Source: Neorhodopirellula pilleata
GTDB lineage: Bacteria > Planctomycetota > Planctomycetia > Pirellulales > Pirellulaceae
Direction of reading: 5' to 3'
DNA: 61,948 nt
NCBI RefSeq assembly: GCF_007859915.1
Contig: NZ_SJPM01000006.1
Coordinates: forward strand, 395,143-457,090
Part shown: positions 50,552 to 60,741 of the stretch, piece after piece
How positions within the stretch are numbered: position 1 is the stretch's first letter
How the letters are laid out: every line of letters begins with the position of its first letter
The notes under the pieces: model-generated
What the model was told of the DNA's origin: nothing
What the model saw: the letters and a program-made list of their open reading frames with translations, nothing else
The model's database searches: none
Translations under genes and position numbers: made by a program

Positions 50552-52168
50552 TTACTTCGCCCGTTCGGCCAGCACCGCTTCCGGCGTCGCCGTTCGCATC
50601 GGTAAGGCTCGGCGGCCGACTCCGGCGATCGCGATCAAGAAACCCATCAACATGCTCGAGATGCCGACTTCGTTGACCCATCGCAAGGATTGGTTGTCAA
50701 AGATCATGCCGATCGTCCATACCCAATTGGTGATCTGCCAACCTGAATAGCTATACGGTCGATAATCGTTGTAGTGCAAGCCGATCGAGTAGGGTACTAG
50801 CGACGATAAGACCGCCACCGCGATCAACGCGGCCAATCCGATCTCGACCCGCGGATGATTGTTGATCCGCAAGATCGCCACGATCCATCGGACCAGTACT
50901 AAGAACATGATCAAGTAACCGCAATAGGCTACCATCGCGTGTCGCAACAACGTCCATTCGCGCGCCCGAACCTGACTACCAAGGTCTTGAATCCGCTCGG
51001 TTCCCGCCATTGCCGCGATCAACAGCGTGCCAATGCCCAAGCAAGCAAAAACCAACCCTGTGGCCGGTCCGGGTGTGAAAAACACAAGCAACATTCGACT
51101 GAAAAAATTGCCCGGCAATTCGCGTTGGATCCGCGGGGTCAACGCGGCTGATTCCGCCGCCATCATCGCTCCGGCGAATGTCCAGAGCAGCCCCATGATC
51201 ATGATTGAGGGCATGAAAACGGCTAACACCTGTTCGCGGGCTTCGGTGATCCATTCGATCGCAAACACGTTGATCGCGAATACTAAAACGGTCAGCATCA
51301 ACAGCGACCAACGTATCCCGCTACTGCGGTTTTCGCTCTCAGGCGTCAACTGCGCCGCCGTGGTCGTTAGCAACAGATGACTGATCGCCGCAGCGAGCAA
51401 TGTGGCAACGACAAGAATGAACACGGTCCATGAAACCGGCAACGGGTTGCCATACATGATCATCGAGATCATCGCCGCACCGATCAAATACTCCGCCAAC
51501 AACAACGCACTGAGCACGACCAACAAAGTGCTGATCCGACCGGTCCGGCCGCGGGCCAACGGCGCGAACGACAACGCCAGCACCGTCAGCGTCAACGCCG
51601 AAACGATCAGGGTCGACATCATTAGCGCGAGCGTCGGCAAGTCGACGCCACGAAGCGTGTAGGCGTAAGCGACACAAGGAAACAACGCGACCAAGTACAG
51701 CATCATTTGCAACGAGGCGCTGGCGAGTTTCCCCAGCACAATTTGCCACGGACTCAGCGCCGTGATCGACAACAGTTCCAACGTGCCGTCGTCGATCTCC
51801 GCCTCGAGCGATCGATACGCCGCCAACGGAACGACCAGTAACATGGGTAACGCCAAGACCAAGTAGTATCCGATCAGCATCCGAGAAGCCGACGGCGTCG
51901 TGTAGATCAACGGCATCATCGACAAGCTGCCGGCGACGGTCCAACCGAACGCGGCGACCAACAACACCGAAAACGTCACGACAAATTGACGACTCTTGAG
52001 CGCCTGACGCGTTTCTTTGATCATGATCGGATTGACCCGATCACCAAGCCTTTCCGCCCAGCGATCGATCCGTACCAGCCAGGCCGGCGTTGTTGAATCG
52101 GCCGGGGTACCATCACCCGACGGCAAGCGTTGCGAAAGCGATTCGTTCGGGAAAGCAGCCGTGCTCAT
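50552..52168 (-). CDS. ABC-2-type transporter permease
   Basis: The 538-residue protein opens with a soluble segment, then 'NPIMIKETRQALKSRQFVVTFSVLLVAAFGW', the usual entry of ABC-2 export permeases (conserved N-P-x-x-x-K-E-x-R). About ten to twelve hydrophobic helices follow. 'DGTLELLSITALSPWQIVLGKL' is the family's coupling-helix block. No ATPase gene is adjacent, so its partner is encoded elsewhere. Substrate unknown. It is 46 bp downstream (minus strand) of the oxidoreductase gene and may share its transcript. Confidence 0.8.
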   Translation of the reverse strand: MSTAAFPNESLSQRLPSGDGTPADSTTPAWLVRIDRWAERLGDRVNPIMIKETRQALKSRQFVVTFSVLLVAAFGWTVAGSLSMMPLIYTTPSASRMLIGYYLVLALPMLLVVPLAAYRSLEAEIDDGTLELLSITALSPWQIVLGKLASASLQMMLYLVALFPCVAYAYTLRGVDLPTLALMMSTLIVSALTLTVLALSFAPLARGRTGRISTLLVVLSALLLAEYLIGAAMISMIMYGNPLPVSWTVFILVVATLLAAAISHLLLTTTAAQLTPESENRSSGIRWSLLMLTVLVFAINVFAIEWITEAREQVLAVFMPSIMIMGLLWTFAGAMMAAESAALTPRIQRELPGNFFSRMLLVFFTPGPATGLVFACLGIGTLLIAAMAGTERIQDLGSQVRAREWTLLRHAMVAYCGYLIMFLVLVRWIVAILRINNHPRVEIGLAALIAVAVLSSLVPYSIGLHYNDYRPYSYSGWQITNWVWTIGMIFDNQSLRWVNEVGISSMLMGFLIAIAGVGRRALPMRTATPEAVLAERAK

Positions 52169-52213
52169 CAGTCAAACACTTTCATCGAGGTAAATTTTCA
52201 GTTGCCGCTACTC

Positions 52214-53560
52214 TCAAGCGAGCGGGAATTCGTACTCGCCCGGTTGGGCGATGACGACTTCGGGAGCATCGCCAAATTCGTATGCGTTGGGGCGTAAGTC
52301 CATGGGACTGGTGGCCACTTGTTCGTACGACAATTCTTTGCCGCAGTAGGTGACCTCGCGGCCCATGATCGCCATCATCGTACTGCGACACATGTACGTG
52401 CCGTTGTTGATCCGTTCGCGTTGGCCGCGAATCGCTTTGTACAGTTCGTCTTGTTCGGCCTGATGCATCTGTACTTTTTGGTCGGTGAACTTCCACGGGG
52501 TCCGGCCGTCGATCTCGTGACGGATCAGTTGGGCGGAACCTTCGCTTCCGAAAACAAAATCTTCGGTCTGATTCATGCAGCCCTTGATTTGTCGTGTGTT
52601 CGCGAACGCGCGCGTTCCGTCGGCCCATTCATAAACGACGGCGAAGTGATCGTAGATGTTGCCCTGGTTCAGGTCGCTGCGACGTTGACGCCCGCCGAGT
52701 CCGTAGGCTTTCACCGGTGGTTCATCATGGTGTAACCACAACGCTTTATCGAGACTGTGGATGAATTGCTCGACGTAATGGTCGCCCGACAACCAGGTGA
52801 AGTAATACCAGTTACGGCATTGGTACTCCATCTCCGATTCACCTTCTTTGCGGTTGCGAATCCACACCGGACTGGTCAGGTAATCGAATTGGGAGCTGAT
52901 GACGTTGCCGATCGCTCCGTCATGAACACGCTGCATCGTTTGTTTCAAACCTTCGTCGTAGCGCCAGCACAAACCACTGACGACGTTGAGTCCTTTTTCA
53001 TCGGCGGCTCGGCAAGCCGCTTCGACGCGGCGGACGCCGGCCGGATCGGTCGCGACCGGTTTTTCACAAAAGATCTGCTTGCCCGCCGCGACGGCCGCTT
53101 CCATCTGATCAGGGCGATAGTGGGGAGGCGACGCCAACAAGACAACATCAATATCGGTTTCGAGTAATCGTTTGTAGTTGTCGAAGCCGGTGAAACAGTG
53201 GTCGTCTTCGACGGCGAATTGGTCTTTATATCGACCCTGCAACGATTTCCGGCAGTTCTCGATCGACGCGTCGAACAAGTCGGCCAACGCTACGATGCGA
53301 ACGCCCTTGTCCGCGTTCATCGAATTCACCGCCGCTCCGGTACCACGGCCACCGCAACCAACCAATCCAACCTTGATGATGTCATCGACACTGTTGTGGA
53401 CGGCCGGAATCGCCTCCGCCGCGGTCGAGCGATGCGTGTTGGCAAAGCTCGCCAATCCGGCCGTCGCAACGACAGCCGAAACGGTCTTGATCGCCGAACG
53501 GCGCGAAGGAAGGTTGTCGTGTTCGGTTGACGAAACGATCGTAGGATTGTCTGGATTCAT
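52214..53560 (-). CDS. Gfo/Idh/MocA-family oxidoreductase with Tat-like signal
   Basis: The ATG at 53558-53560 gives 448 residues. The N-terminus has a twin-Arg pattern ('SRRSAIKTVSAVVATAG') and a following 'AEA' cleavage-type site, so it is probably exported folded with its NAD(P) cofactor. The Rossmann fold starts 'VGLVGCGGRGTGAA', and 'CEKPVATDP' is the conserved E-K-P block. Such planctomycete enzymes act on sugars or sugar derivatives; the substrate is unknown. The open frame upstream is non-coding in character. Confidence 0.85.
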   Translation of the reverse strand: MNPDNPTIVSSTEHDNLPSRRSAIKTVSAVVATAGLASFANTHRSTAAEAIPAVHNSVDDIIKVGLVGCGGRGTGAAVNSMNADKGVRIVALADLFDASIENCRKSLQGRYKDQFAVEDDHCFTGFDNYKRLLETDIDVVLLASPPHYRPDQMEAAVAAGKQIFCEKPVATDPAGVRRVEAACRAADEKGLNVVSGLCWRYDEGLKQTMQRVHDGAIGNVISSQFDYLTSPVWIRNRKEGESEMEYQCRNWYYFTWLSGDHYVEQFIHSLDKALWLHHDEPPVKAYGLGGRQRRSDLNQGNIYDHFAVVYEWADGTRAFANTRQIKGCMNQTEDFVFGSEGSAQLIRHEIDGRTPWKFTDQKVQMHQAEQDELYKAIRGQRERINNGTYMCRSTMMAIMGREVTYCGKELSYEQVATSPMDLRPNAYEFGDAPEVVIAQPGEYEFPLA

Positions 53561-53795
53561 GACGGTTGATTCTCGGTGGGATGAAAAGGAAGGCGGGACA
53601 AAACCGATCAAAGGCCAATTCCGGAGAAGGCGGCCTGGAAATCGAACAGTGATTGTAGCCGATTCCGGAGATGAAATCGTGTTCCAGCGCCCTGGAACAT
53701 GGTAAAAAACCGCCCCTTCGGAAATCGGCTTTGTTGAAGAAGTTTGAACTACCTGAAAGTGCTTCCCCATTTGGGCCCTTTCGTAGCCAATCGCG

Positions 53796-54791
53796 TTAGT
53801 GATAACCATGGGCGACCGCCATGATGACGTAATACTGAATCACGTAGGCTTTCAACGGATGCCGTCCGAGTGTTTCCAATCCAGGAACGCCCAACCGGGG
53901 AAACTGTTCGGCGACCGCTAGCAACAGGCACGCGGGAAAGACGAACAGGAACAACAACGACGAGACACTGCCCGGTGTCGCCGATGCGGCCAACGGATAG
54001 AACAACGTCAACGCCGCTGCCGCAATGAGTGCGGCCTTTCGCCCGGCGGTCGCGTAAAGATTGCCTAATGCAACAAACGCCAAAACAATCGTTAGCGGAA
54101 AATCCATCGGTCCGGCCGTCGGCCAACCGTCGGTCGGATCGATCGGATAGGCCAATGCAACAACAACGAATATTGGGAACGCACGTCCGGCCAACCGTGC
54201 GATGATCGCGACGAGAAACAAACTACACAGAATGTCGACACAGCCATACATCGGATAGAAGACCAGGTTAACCAGCACCGCCGCCAAACCGATTTGCAAC
54301 AGTCTCGAGCGGTGCAATCCTTCCTCGGGAATCCAAGCCGCGCCGGGACGCAAGAAGTACCCCATCAAGACCGCGAACAGAGGCATGCTCAGCCGCGCGG
54401 CGATCCGCACGGATGACTCCGAGATCGACCACCCTCCGATCAACCCGGCGGCGTGGTCGATCATCATCAAGAGGATTGCCAAGCCGCGGAGTGCGTCGAT
54501 GGCGGAGTTACGCTTCCCCGCCGGTGGCTGGGTAGCGGTGGGACTGCGGCGTTTTGGGCGACGTCGGGGCAAAGTAAAGAGTGAAGAGTGAAGAGTGAAG
54601 AGTGAAGAGTGAAGAGTGAAGAGTGAAGAGTGAAGAGTGAAGAGTGAAGAGTGAAGAGTGAAGAGTGAAGAGTGAAGAGTGAAGAGTGAAGAGTGAAGAG
54701 CTTTGGCGAGTTTTTCTACATCAGTTATCGCCGCATTCGGTGTTTTTTTAGGCAATTGATACAAGCACGACTCGCGAGCGAGGGAATCCAC
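53796..54791 (-). CDS. DUF1624/acyltransferase-like membrane protein with a minisatellite at its N-terminus
   Basis: The conserved part opens 'SAIDALRGLAILLMMIDHA', the motif of DUF1624/heparan-alpha-glucosaminide acetyltransferase-like membrane enzymes, followed by about eight hydrophobic helices. Upstream the frame runs through the 9-bp minisatellite and would read repeated 'LHSSLFT'. No good ATG lies between the array and the conserved motif, so the true start is either a GTG/TTG after the array or the frame really includes it. The length of conserved sequence (about 240 residues) is short for the family, which usually has 350 or more, so the gene may be truncated at one end. Acetyl transfer to a sugar is possible; inference. 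Confidence 0.6.
   Translation of the reverse strand: MDSLARESCLYQLPKKTPNAAITDVEKLAKALHSSLFTLHSSLFTLHSSLFTLHSSLFTLHSSLFTLHSSLFTLPRRRPKRRSPTATQPPAGKRNSAIDALRGLAILLMMIDHAAGLIGGWSISESSVRIAARLSMPLFAVLMGYFLRPGAAWIPEEGLHRSRLLQIGLAAVLVNLVFYPMYGCVDILCSLFLVAIIARLAGRAFPIFVVVALAYPIDPTDGWPTAGPMDFPLTIVLAFVALGNLYATAGRKAALIAAAALTLFYPLAASATPGSVSSLLFLFVFPACLLLAVAEQFPRLGVPGLETLGRHPLKAYVIQYYVIMAVAHGYH
54577..54699. repeat. 9-bp minisatellite, about 13 units, inside a reading frame
   Basis: Tandem GAAGAGTGA units on the plus strand. On the minus strand they encode LHSSLFT-type peptide repeats in the upstream part of the acyltransferase-like frame. Because the unit is a multiple of three, changes in copy number would not shift the frame. 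Confidence 0.9.
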
Positions 54792-55055
54792 TCCAAACTT
54801 CGCAATACCAGCGACTCCACTCGCTTGCGCGTCTGGCTTGTATTTATGTCTGCGGCGTAGCCGCCCTATGGCGGAAAGGGAGAATGGCGGGAATCCGGAA
54901 TCACCTTCCGGCGACCGCCAAAATACCGGCGTCTGTCTGCGAAATAATTGAGTTTAGCGGGATTTGCGATTACGATGGAGGCGGAGCGTTCGCCATTCCT
55001 GGGTTAGCCTCGTTTTCCCGCCCCAAGCTTTTCACTTTTCTCAAAGACTTCACTG

Positions 55056-56501
55056 ATGCGATTCACCTGCAACCGTATCCTGCCGTCGGTACGTTTTCGC
55101 GCCGCCTCGTCGATCCCTTTTCTGCTTGCAGCGGCACTTTTGCTGGGCATTGCCTCTTCGGCGTCGGCCAACAACGGTGGCGGCGGTGGGGGCAATGACG
55201 ACGATACCCCTGTATTCGGCAACCCGATTGCTGGTGTGGATGTTGATGCCACCGGTGTCCTCAAGGTCCGCACGGTGGACCCGCGATTGGCTCAGCAGCG
55301 GCTCCGCGAAGCCCGTTTGAGGGCGGAAACGGACGATGTCATGCAGCGCAGCGAACTCCGCAAGGTCTCGCTCAATCGTCTCGAAAAGGTGATCGCCAAA
55401 CAAATCGCGGCAGATCGACCATTGAGTGACGACGTGCTCGCGGTGGCTGGATTGACGACGATCCAGTACGTTTTCTTTTATCCCGACACCCAAGACATCG
55501 TCGTGGCTGGCCCCGCCGAGGGGTTCGTTGCTGACCCGACGCAACGATTCGTGGGCCTAAGCACAGGACGCCCGACCGTTTTGCTCGAAGACCTCGTCAC
55601 GGCGCTGCGTGCCTATCCGCCGGGTGCCGAGCCGACCCGGGTCATTTCCGTTTCGATCGACCCCACGCCCGAAGGCTTGGCACGAATGCAACAATTTTTG
55701 CAGGCCGTTGGCGGTCGTGCCAATCGAGGTGACACGATGCGTTTGGTCCAAGGACTCAAGCAAAACCTTGGTCTGCAGACCGTTACGATTCAGGGCATCC
55801 CAGGCGACACGCACTTCGCACGCGTCCTCGTCGAAGCCGATTATCGCATGAAGTTGATCGGCATCGGTTTGGAGCAACTTCCCGTTCCGGTCCGCAGTTA
55901 CGTCTCGCGGACAAGCCCACAAACCGTAGCCGCGAACGCGTTGGAACGCTGGTACTTCCAGCCAAACTACGACGGGGTATCGGTCAGCGACGATCGATTG
56001 GCGATGCGAATCAATGAACGTGGCGTGCAATTGGTCGGCGAAGGCGAACGGGTGCTCGGCGGAGGTCAACGTGTTCAAGCAGGACGTGGCAACCGGGCCA
56101 GTCAAGCGTTCACGCAAGAGTTCACTGAAAAGTACCCGTTGATCGCCAGCAAAGTGCGAGTCTATGCGGAGCTGCAACAGTTGATCGACATCGCCATCGC
56201 GGCTGCTTATATCCAAGAGCAAGACTTCTACTCGCAAGCGGAATGGTCGATGGAAGTACTCGGTGACGAGAAGCAAGTTCCCGTTCAAACCTACACGGTC
56301 CCCGAAAAGGTCGAGACCGCCGTCAACGCGATTTGGCGTGGCAATACGCTGATGACGCCGCTCGGTGGTGGAGTCAACATGCAACCGCGGGTAGCATTCA
56401 ACAGTGACCGCATGGTCGTCGATCAAAGTGGCGATAATGTCGCTGTTAAGCAGTCTGCTGGGCCGTCCGACTTAGAGCCCGGTCAATGGTGGTGGGACTG
56501 A
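55056..56501 (+). CDS. DUF1598 family secreted protein
   Basis: The 481-residue protein starts with a basic N-terminus and a hydrophobic signal segment ('IPFLLAAALLLGIASSASA'), then a Gly/Asn/Asp-rich stretch. The body matches the planctomycete DUF1598 family: 'GLTTIQYVFFYPDTQDIVVAGPA', 'FVADPTQRFVGLSTGRPTV', 'YRMKLIGIGLEQLP' and the C-terminal 'LEPGQWWWD'. The family has no known function and is almost confined to planctomycetes, so it also supports the assignment of this window. A single-gene unit. Confidence 0.88.
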   Translation: MRFTCNRILPSVRFRAASSIPFLLAAALLLGIASSASANNGGGGGGNDDDTPVFGNPIAGVDVDATGVLKVRTVDPRLAQQRLREARLRAETDDVMQRSELRKVSLNRLEKVIAKQIAADRPLSDDVLAVAGLTTIQYVFFYPDTQDIVVAGPAEGFVADPTQRFVGLSTGRPTVLLEDLVTALRAYPPGAEPTRVISVSIDPTPEGLARMQQFLQAVGGRANRGDTMRLVQGLKQNLGLQTVTIQGIPGDTHFARVLVEADYRMKLIGIGLEQLPVPVRSYVSRTSPQTVAANALERWYFQPNYDGVSVSDDRLAMRINERGVQLVGEGERVLGGGQRVQAGRGNRASQAFTQEFTEKYPLIASKVRVYAELQQLIDIAIAAAYIQEQDFYSQAEWSMEVLGDEKQVPVQTYTVPEKVETAVNAIWRGNTLMTPLGGGVNMQPRVAFNSDRMVVDQSGDNVAVKQSAGPSDLEPGQWWWD

Positions 56502-56621
56502 CCTAAATAGCTTTTTAGCAATGAAGTCACTCGCTTGAATGCTCTTTGGGCTTGTGAAACGCTTCAACGCCTTTATCATCAATGAACTCCCTATCCCGAC
56601 AAATCATTGAGGCCATCGACT

Positions 56622-56801
56622 GTGTTAACTGAAGCCACCGTAGAACGTATGTTTCGTGAGATCATTGCCTCGAACGAAAACTCAGATGATAAGTTCGACC
56701 AAGCCGAAGAACTTCTTGAAGCCGAGCTCCGTGACGAGAGCCCTTTGCGGCACCGTCTAAGCGTCGAGTTAGACGAACTGCGTTCACTCGCCGCGAAGTA
56801 G
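56622..56801 (+). CDS. Small acidic helical protein
   Basis: The GTG at 56622 starts 'MLTEATVERMFREI'; a TTG at 56607 is also open. The 59-residue product is helical and acidic ('QAEELLEAELRDESPL', 'RLSVELDELRSLA'). No domain known. It lies 120 bp downstream of DUF1598 on the same strand and may be a real small gene. Confidence 0.45.
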   Translation: MLTEATVERMFREIIASNENSDDKFDQAEELLEAELRDESPLRHRLSVELDELRSLAAK

Positions 56802-57021
56802 TCGGCATCGCGGTAAATCAGTGGTGGCGACGATCAGTCGCCGGTACCTGAAACGTCGACTAATGTCGACGCTACGAAAAGAACCTGAACCAGTCGGTTT
56901 GGTAACGATTTGAGGTTGCGCAAGTTGGGTGCCAGACCGCTCCGAAATGTGAGCGAAGGACGGTTCGGTTTTCGGGCCAACGTCCGTCTCATCGTCTTGT
57001 CCGGCAATGGTCTTGTCCAGA

Positions 57022-58338
57022 CTAAGCCAAACCGAGAACGGCGGCTTCTTCGGTGAAGATGGTTTGGGATCGATCTGGTCCGACCGACAGCACGCCGACG
57101 GGGACGCCGACGAGTTCTTCGATCCGCTTGACATACGCGAGAGCAGCCGGTGGGAAATCATCCACCGAGCGGGCATGATCGACCGGTGTGTTCCAGCCAG
57201 AGATCGTTTCGAGAATAGGCTTGCATCGACGCAATTGATCCGCATGAGCGGGAACGCGGTGGATTTCTTTGCCGTCGAGTTCATACGCCACGCAGATTTG
57301 CAGCTCTTCGAAATGCGCTAAAACGTCCATCATCATCAGCGCCAAACGGGTCACACCCGATAAACGTGCGGTGTATCGCACCGCGACGGCGTCGAACCAT
57401 CCGCATCGTCGCGGACGACCGGTCGTGGTGCCAAACTCATTGCCGAGCTTGCGAATCTTTTCGCCGGTCTCGTTATTCAGTTCGGTCGGAAACGGGCCGC
57501 CACCGACCCGCGTGCTGTAGGCTTTGCAGACTCCGAGAACGTGATCGATCCATTTCGGTGGCACGCCGGCACCGGCGCACACGCCGACACCGCTGCTATT
57601 GCTGCTCGTGACGAACGGGTACGTCCCGTGGTCGATGTCCAGTAGCGCTCCCTGAGCGCCTTCGAAGAGCATCCGTTGATTCGCTTCGGCGCTGTCGAGA
57701 ATCATGTCGGTCGTGTCGGCGATCATCGGTGCCAATCGTTCTGCCCATGCCGCAGCGAGAGGCACCATTTTCTCTGGTGCTATGGTTTGCAAATCTTCGT
57801 CACTCGCTCCGAGTTGTCGCAACGTCGTGGTTTTCTGTTCGGCGACTTGGGCGATCCGCTCATCACGCGACGGTTCGATCAGGTCGATCATGCGGATCGC
57901 GTGGGTGCGTCCTACTTTGTCGCGGTAGCAGGGGCCGATTCCACGATTGGTCGTACCGATCGATTCACCGCGAACGGACGTCGCGTTGATCGTGGCGTCT
58001 TCGATCATGTGCCAAGGCATCACCAAATGAGCCCGCTCACTGACCTTTAGGTTATCAAGGACGTTGATGCCTCGGGCTAACAAGCCATCAATCTCATGCA
58101 GCATCGTGGTGGGATTGATCACGACGCCAGGCGTGATGAAATTTTGTACGTCGGCGTGCAAGATACCCGAGGGGATGTGGTGCAGCTTGTAAACTTCATC
58201 ACCAGCGACCACGGTGTGACCGGCATTGGCGCCGCCTTGGTAGCGGATAACGCAATCAAATTGAGGAGCGAGCAGATCGACGAGTTTGCCTTTGGCCTCG
58301 TCGCCCCACTGAAGACCAATCACACAAGTACCGGACAA
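57022..58338 (-). CDS. purA: Adenylosuccinate synthetase
   Basis: The protein is 438 residues from a TTG start at 58336-58338 (AAGGA lies 7 bp upstream); an in-frame ATG at 58389 would add 17 unconserved residues. Signature 'IGLQWGDEAKGKLVD' is the P-loop with Ala in place of the usual Gly of 'GDEGKGK'. Other landmarks: 'YQGGANAGHTVV', 'GIGPCYRDKVGRTHAIRM' and 'FVTSSNSSGVGVCAGAGVPP'. It joins aspartate to IMP with GTP, the step before purB. A terminator for the downstream transketolase lies just upstream of its start. Confidence 0.93.
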   Translation of the reverse strand: MSGTCVIGLQWGDEAKGKLVDLLAPQFDCVIRYQGGANAGHTVVAGDEVYKLHHIPSGILHADVQNFITPGVVINPTTMLHEIDGLLARGINVLDNLKVSERAHLVMPWHMIEDATINATSVRGESIGTTNRGIGPCYRDKVGRTHAIRMIDLIEPSRDERIAQVAEQKTTTLRQLGASDEDLQTIAPEKMVPLAAAWAERLAPMIADTTDMILDSAEANQRMLFEGAQGALLDIDHGTYPFVTSSNSSGVGVCAGAGVPPKWIDHVLGVCKAYSTRVGGGPFPTELNNETGEKIRKLGNEFGTTTGRPRRCGWFDAVAVRYTARLSGVTRLALMMMDVLAHFEELQICVAYELDGKEIHRVPAHADQLRRCKPILETISGWNTPVDHARSVDDFPPAALAYVKRIEELVGVPVGVLSVGPDRSQTIFTEEAAVLGLA

Positions 58339-58390
58339 TGGAATTTCCTTCGGGAGATAAGATGGTTGATGACCGATGCGACATTTCAAG

Positions 58391-58427
58391 AATCAAAACT
58401 GAAGGCCATCAAACAATGATGGCCTTC
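58391..58427 (-). terminator. Terminator of transketolase transcript
   Basis: GAAGGCCATCA (58401-58411) and TGATGGCCTTC (58417-58427) form a perfect 11-bp stem with a 5-nt loop. On the minus strand it is followed by AGTTTTGATT. It lies between the tkt stop and purA start. Confidence 0.7.
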
Positions 58428-58464
58428 AAGATAACTGAATTGGGCACCTAACCGCGGTCGCAGT

Positions 58465-60510
58465 CTAGCGACCGGCCGCCTCGACGACCGAGGACGCGTT
58501 GATCTTGAAGAGTTCGTAGACTGCGTCGAAAGGACCGCTCGCTCCGAAACTGTGCATGCCAATGAACTTGCCGTGCGAACCGATCCAGCGATCCCACGAC
58601 ATTTGAATCCCGGCTTCGATGGCGACACGATTGGTCACCGAAGGCGGTAAGACTTCGTCGATGTAGGATTGATCTTGCATGGCAAACAAATCCAGGCAAG
58701 GCATGCTGACCACACGGACCTTCTTGCCATTGGCTGTTAGTTGGTCGGCGGCATCGACGGCCATGTAGAGTTCACTGCCGCTGCTCATCAGGATCACGTC
58801 CGGAGTGCCGTCGCAATCCGAGAGAATGTAGCCGCCCTTGAGGCAACCTTCGGCGGAGGCAAATTTGGTCCGATCCATTGTCGGCATGTTTTGGCGTGAA
58901 AGTACCATTGCGGCAGGATGGTTGCTGTCAAGCATCGCCGCTCGATAACACTCGGCGACTTCGTTGGCATCGCCGGGACGGTAAACGTTCAACCCAGGAA
59001 TCGCACGGCAAGCCGTCAGGTGTTCGATAGGTTGGTGGGTGGGACCGTCTTCGCCGACGCCGATCGAATCGTGAGTCAAGATGTAAAGTGTCGGCAGGTG
59101 CATGATGCTCGACAATCGCATTCCACCACGCATGTAGTCGGTGAAGACAAAGAATGTTGCACAGTAACCGCGAAGACCGGACAGGCACAAACCGTTGGTG
59201 ATTCCAGCCATCGCGTGTTCGCGAATGCCAAAGTGCAAGTTACGTCCGTCGTAAGAGGTCGCAAGGAACTCGCCCGCACCCTCGAACGTCAAGTTGGATT
59301 TGTTCGACGGGGCCAAGTCGGCACTTCCACCGATCATGAACGGGATGTTCTTGGCGATCGCATTGAGCACCTTGCCGCTGCTGTTTCGCGTCGCATCACC
59401 CTTCGCATCAGCTTCAAAGACCGGAATGTCCTTGTCCCAGCCTTCGGGTAACTTGCCGTCGAACATCGCCTGCAATTCAGCGGCTTTCGCTGGATAAGCC
59501 GCCTGATACTTGGTCCAAACGTCGTCCCAAGCGGCCGATGCGGCGGCTCCGCGTTTGCCGATGCCTTCGGCAAAATGCTCTTTGACGCCATCGGGGATAT
59601 AGAATTTCTTGTCCTCGGGCAGGCCGTACGCCTTCTTCGCCAAGGCGACTTCGTCCCAACCAAGCGGAGCCCCGTGGGCACCATGGGTGTTTTGTTTATT
59701 CGGCGCGCCGTAGCCGATGATGCTTTTAACGACGATGATCGTGGGTTTGTCACCGCAAGCGTGGAATTTGGCGATCGCTTTGCCGAGTGCTTCGACGTCG
59801 TTGGCATCATCGACGTGCAACACGTTCCAGCCTAAACCCTCGAACTTTTTGCCGATGTCTTCACTAAAGGCAAGGTCCGTGTCGCCTTCGATCGTGATGT
59901 TGTTGTCGTCGTAGATCCAGCAGAGATTGTCCAGCTTGAGGTGACCGGCGACCGAAGCGGCTTCGGTCGCGATGCCTTCCATCAAGTCGCCGTCGCTGCA
60001 GATGACGTAAGTGTTGTAGTTAAACAGTGTCAGGTCGTCGGTGTTGTAATTGGCGGCCAACCATTTTTCGGCCATCGCCATGCCAACGCTGTTGCTCACA
60101 CCAGCCCCCAGCGGTCCGGTGGTCGTTTCAATTCCAGCGGCTTCGGCGTATTCCGGGTGCCCAGCACAAACGCTGCCGATTTGACGGAAATTCTTGATAT
60201 CCTCAAGTGTGATCGATTCACCGCCAGTCGGCTTACCGTGTTTGTCGGTCGCTTGGGTGCCGATCAAATGCAACGTGCTGTAAAGAAGCATCGAAGCATG
60301 GCCACATGACAGAACAAAACGATCCCGTCCGGGCCAATGAGGCTTAGCAGGATCGTATTTCATCGAGTTCTGAAAAACTTGATATGCGATCGGCGCCAAA
60401 GCCATCGGGGTGCCCGGGTGACCACTGTTGGCCGTTTGTACCGCGTCCATGCTGAGAGCACGAATCGTGTCGATCGCCAAAGTCTGAATATCGGTGGAGG
60501 TGGCTGTCAT
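58465..60510 (-). CDS. tkt: Transketolase
   Basis: The 681-residue protein is of usual length. The thiamine-diphosphate motif is 'CSDGDLMEGIATEAASVAGHLKLDNL' (GDG...N type), and 'GHPGTPMALAPIAY' and 'HGAHGAPLGWDE' are conserved N-terminal blocks. The pyrimidine-domain Glu lies in 'GIREHAMAGITNGL', and 'THDSIGVGEDGPTHQPIEH' is the donor-substrate loop. It transfers two-carbon units in the pentose phosphate pathway. No pathway neighbours are adjacent; the terminator downstream makes it a single-gene unit. Confidence 0.95.
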   Translation of the reverse strand: MTATSTDIQTLAIDTIRALSMDAVQTANSGHPGTPMALAPIAYQVFQNSMKYDPAKPHWPGRDRFVLSCGHASMLLYSTLHLIGTQATDKHGKPTGGESITLEDIKNFRQIGSVCAGHPEYAEAAGIETTTGPLGAGVSNSVGMAMAEKWLAANYNTDDLTLFNYNTYVICSDGDLMEGIATEAASVAGHLKLDNLCWIYDDNNITIEGDTDLAFSEDIGKKFEGLGWNVLHVDDANDVEALGKAIAKFHACGDKPTIIVVKSIIGYGAPNKQNTHGAHGAPLGWDEVALAKKAYGLPEDKKFYIPDGVKEHFAEGIGKRGAAASAAWDDVWTKYQAAYPAKAAELQAMFDGKLPEGWDKDIPVFEADAKGDATRNSSGKVLNAIAKNIPFMIGGSADLAPSNKSNLTFEGAGEFLATSYDGRNLHFGIREHAMAGITNGLCLSGLRGYCATFFVFTDYMRGGMRLSSIMHLPTLYILTHDSIGVGEDGPTHQPIEHLTACRAIPGLNVYRPGDANEVAECYRAAMLDSNHPAAMVLSRQNMPTMDRTKFASAEGCLKGGYILSDCDGTPDVILMSSGSELYMAVDAADQLTANGKKVRVVSMPCLDLFAMQDQSYIDEVLPPSVTNRVAIEAGIQMSWDRWIGSHGKFIGMHSFGASGPFDAVYELFKINASSVVEAAGR

Positions 60511-60741
60511 GGGCCGCGTCAGTGGGTATCAGGGTGAGAGAAATCAGTCAAAACGTACCTTTCGCCATCAATTCAGGCCTCGAAAGCCTAGCGAGGAGCG
60601 AACGATGGGGAAAGGGGTTTGACGGCGGCAAGACGGCCGAAGGCTGAAAAGAACAAGCTGACTCGGGTGGCCGGCGGGTGTCACGCAAGCCTACAATGAT
60701 CGGACCGGTACGGTGGCCGCCTTCATTGCACTTGGAACTTC

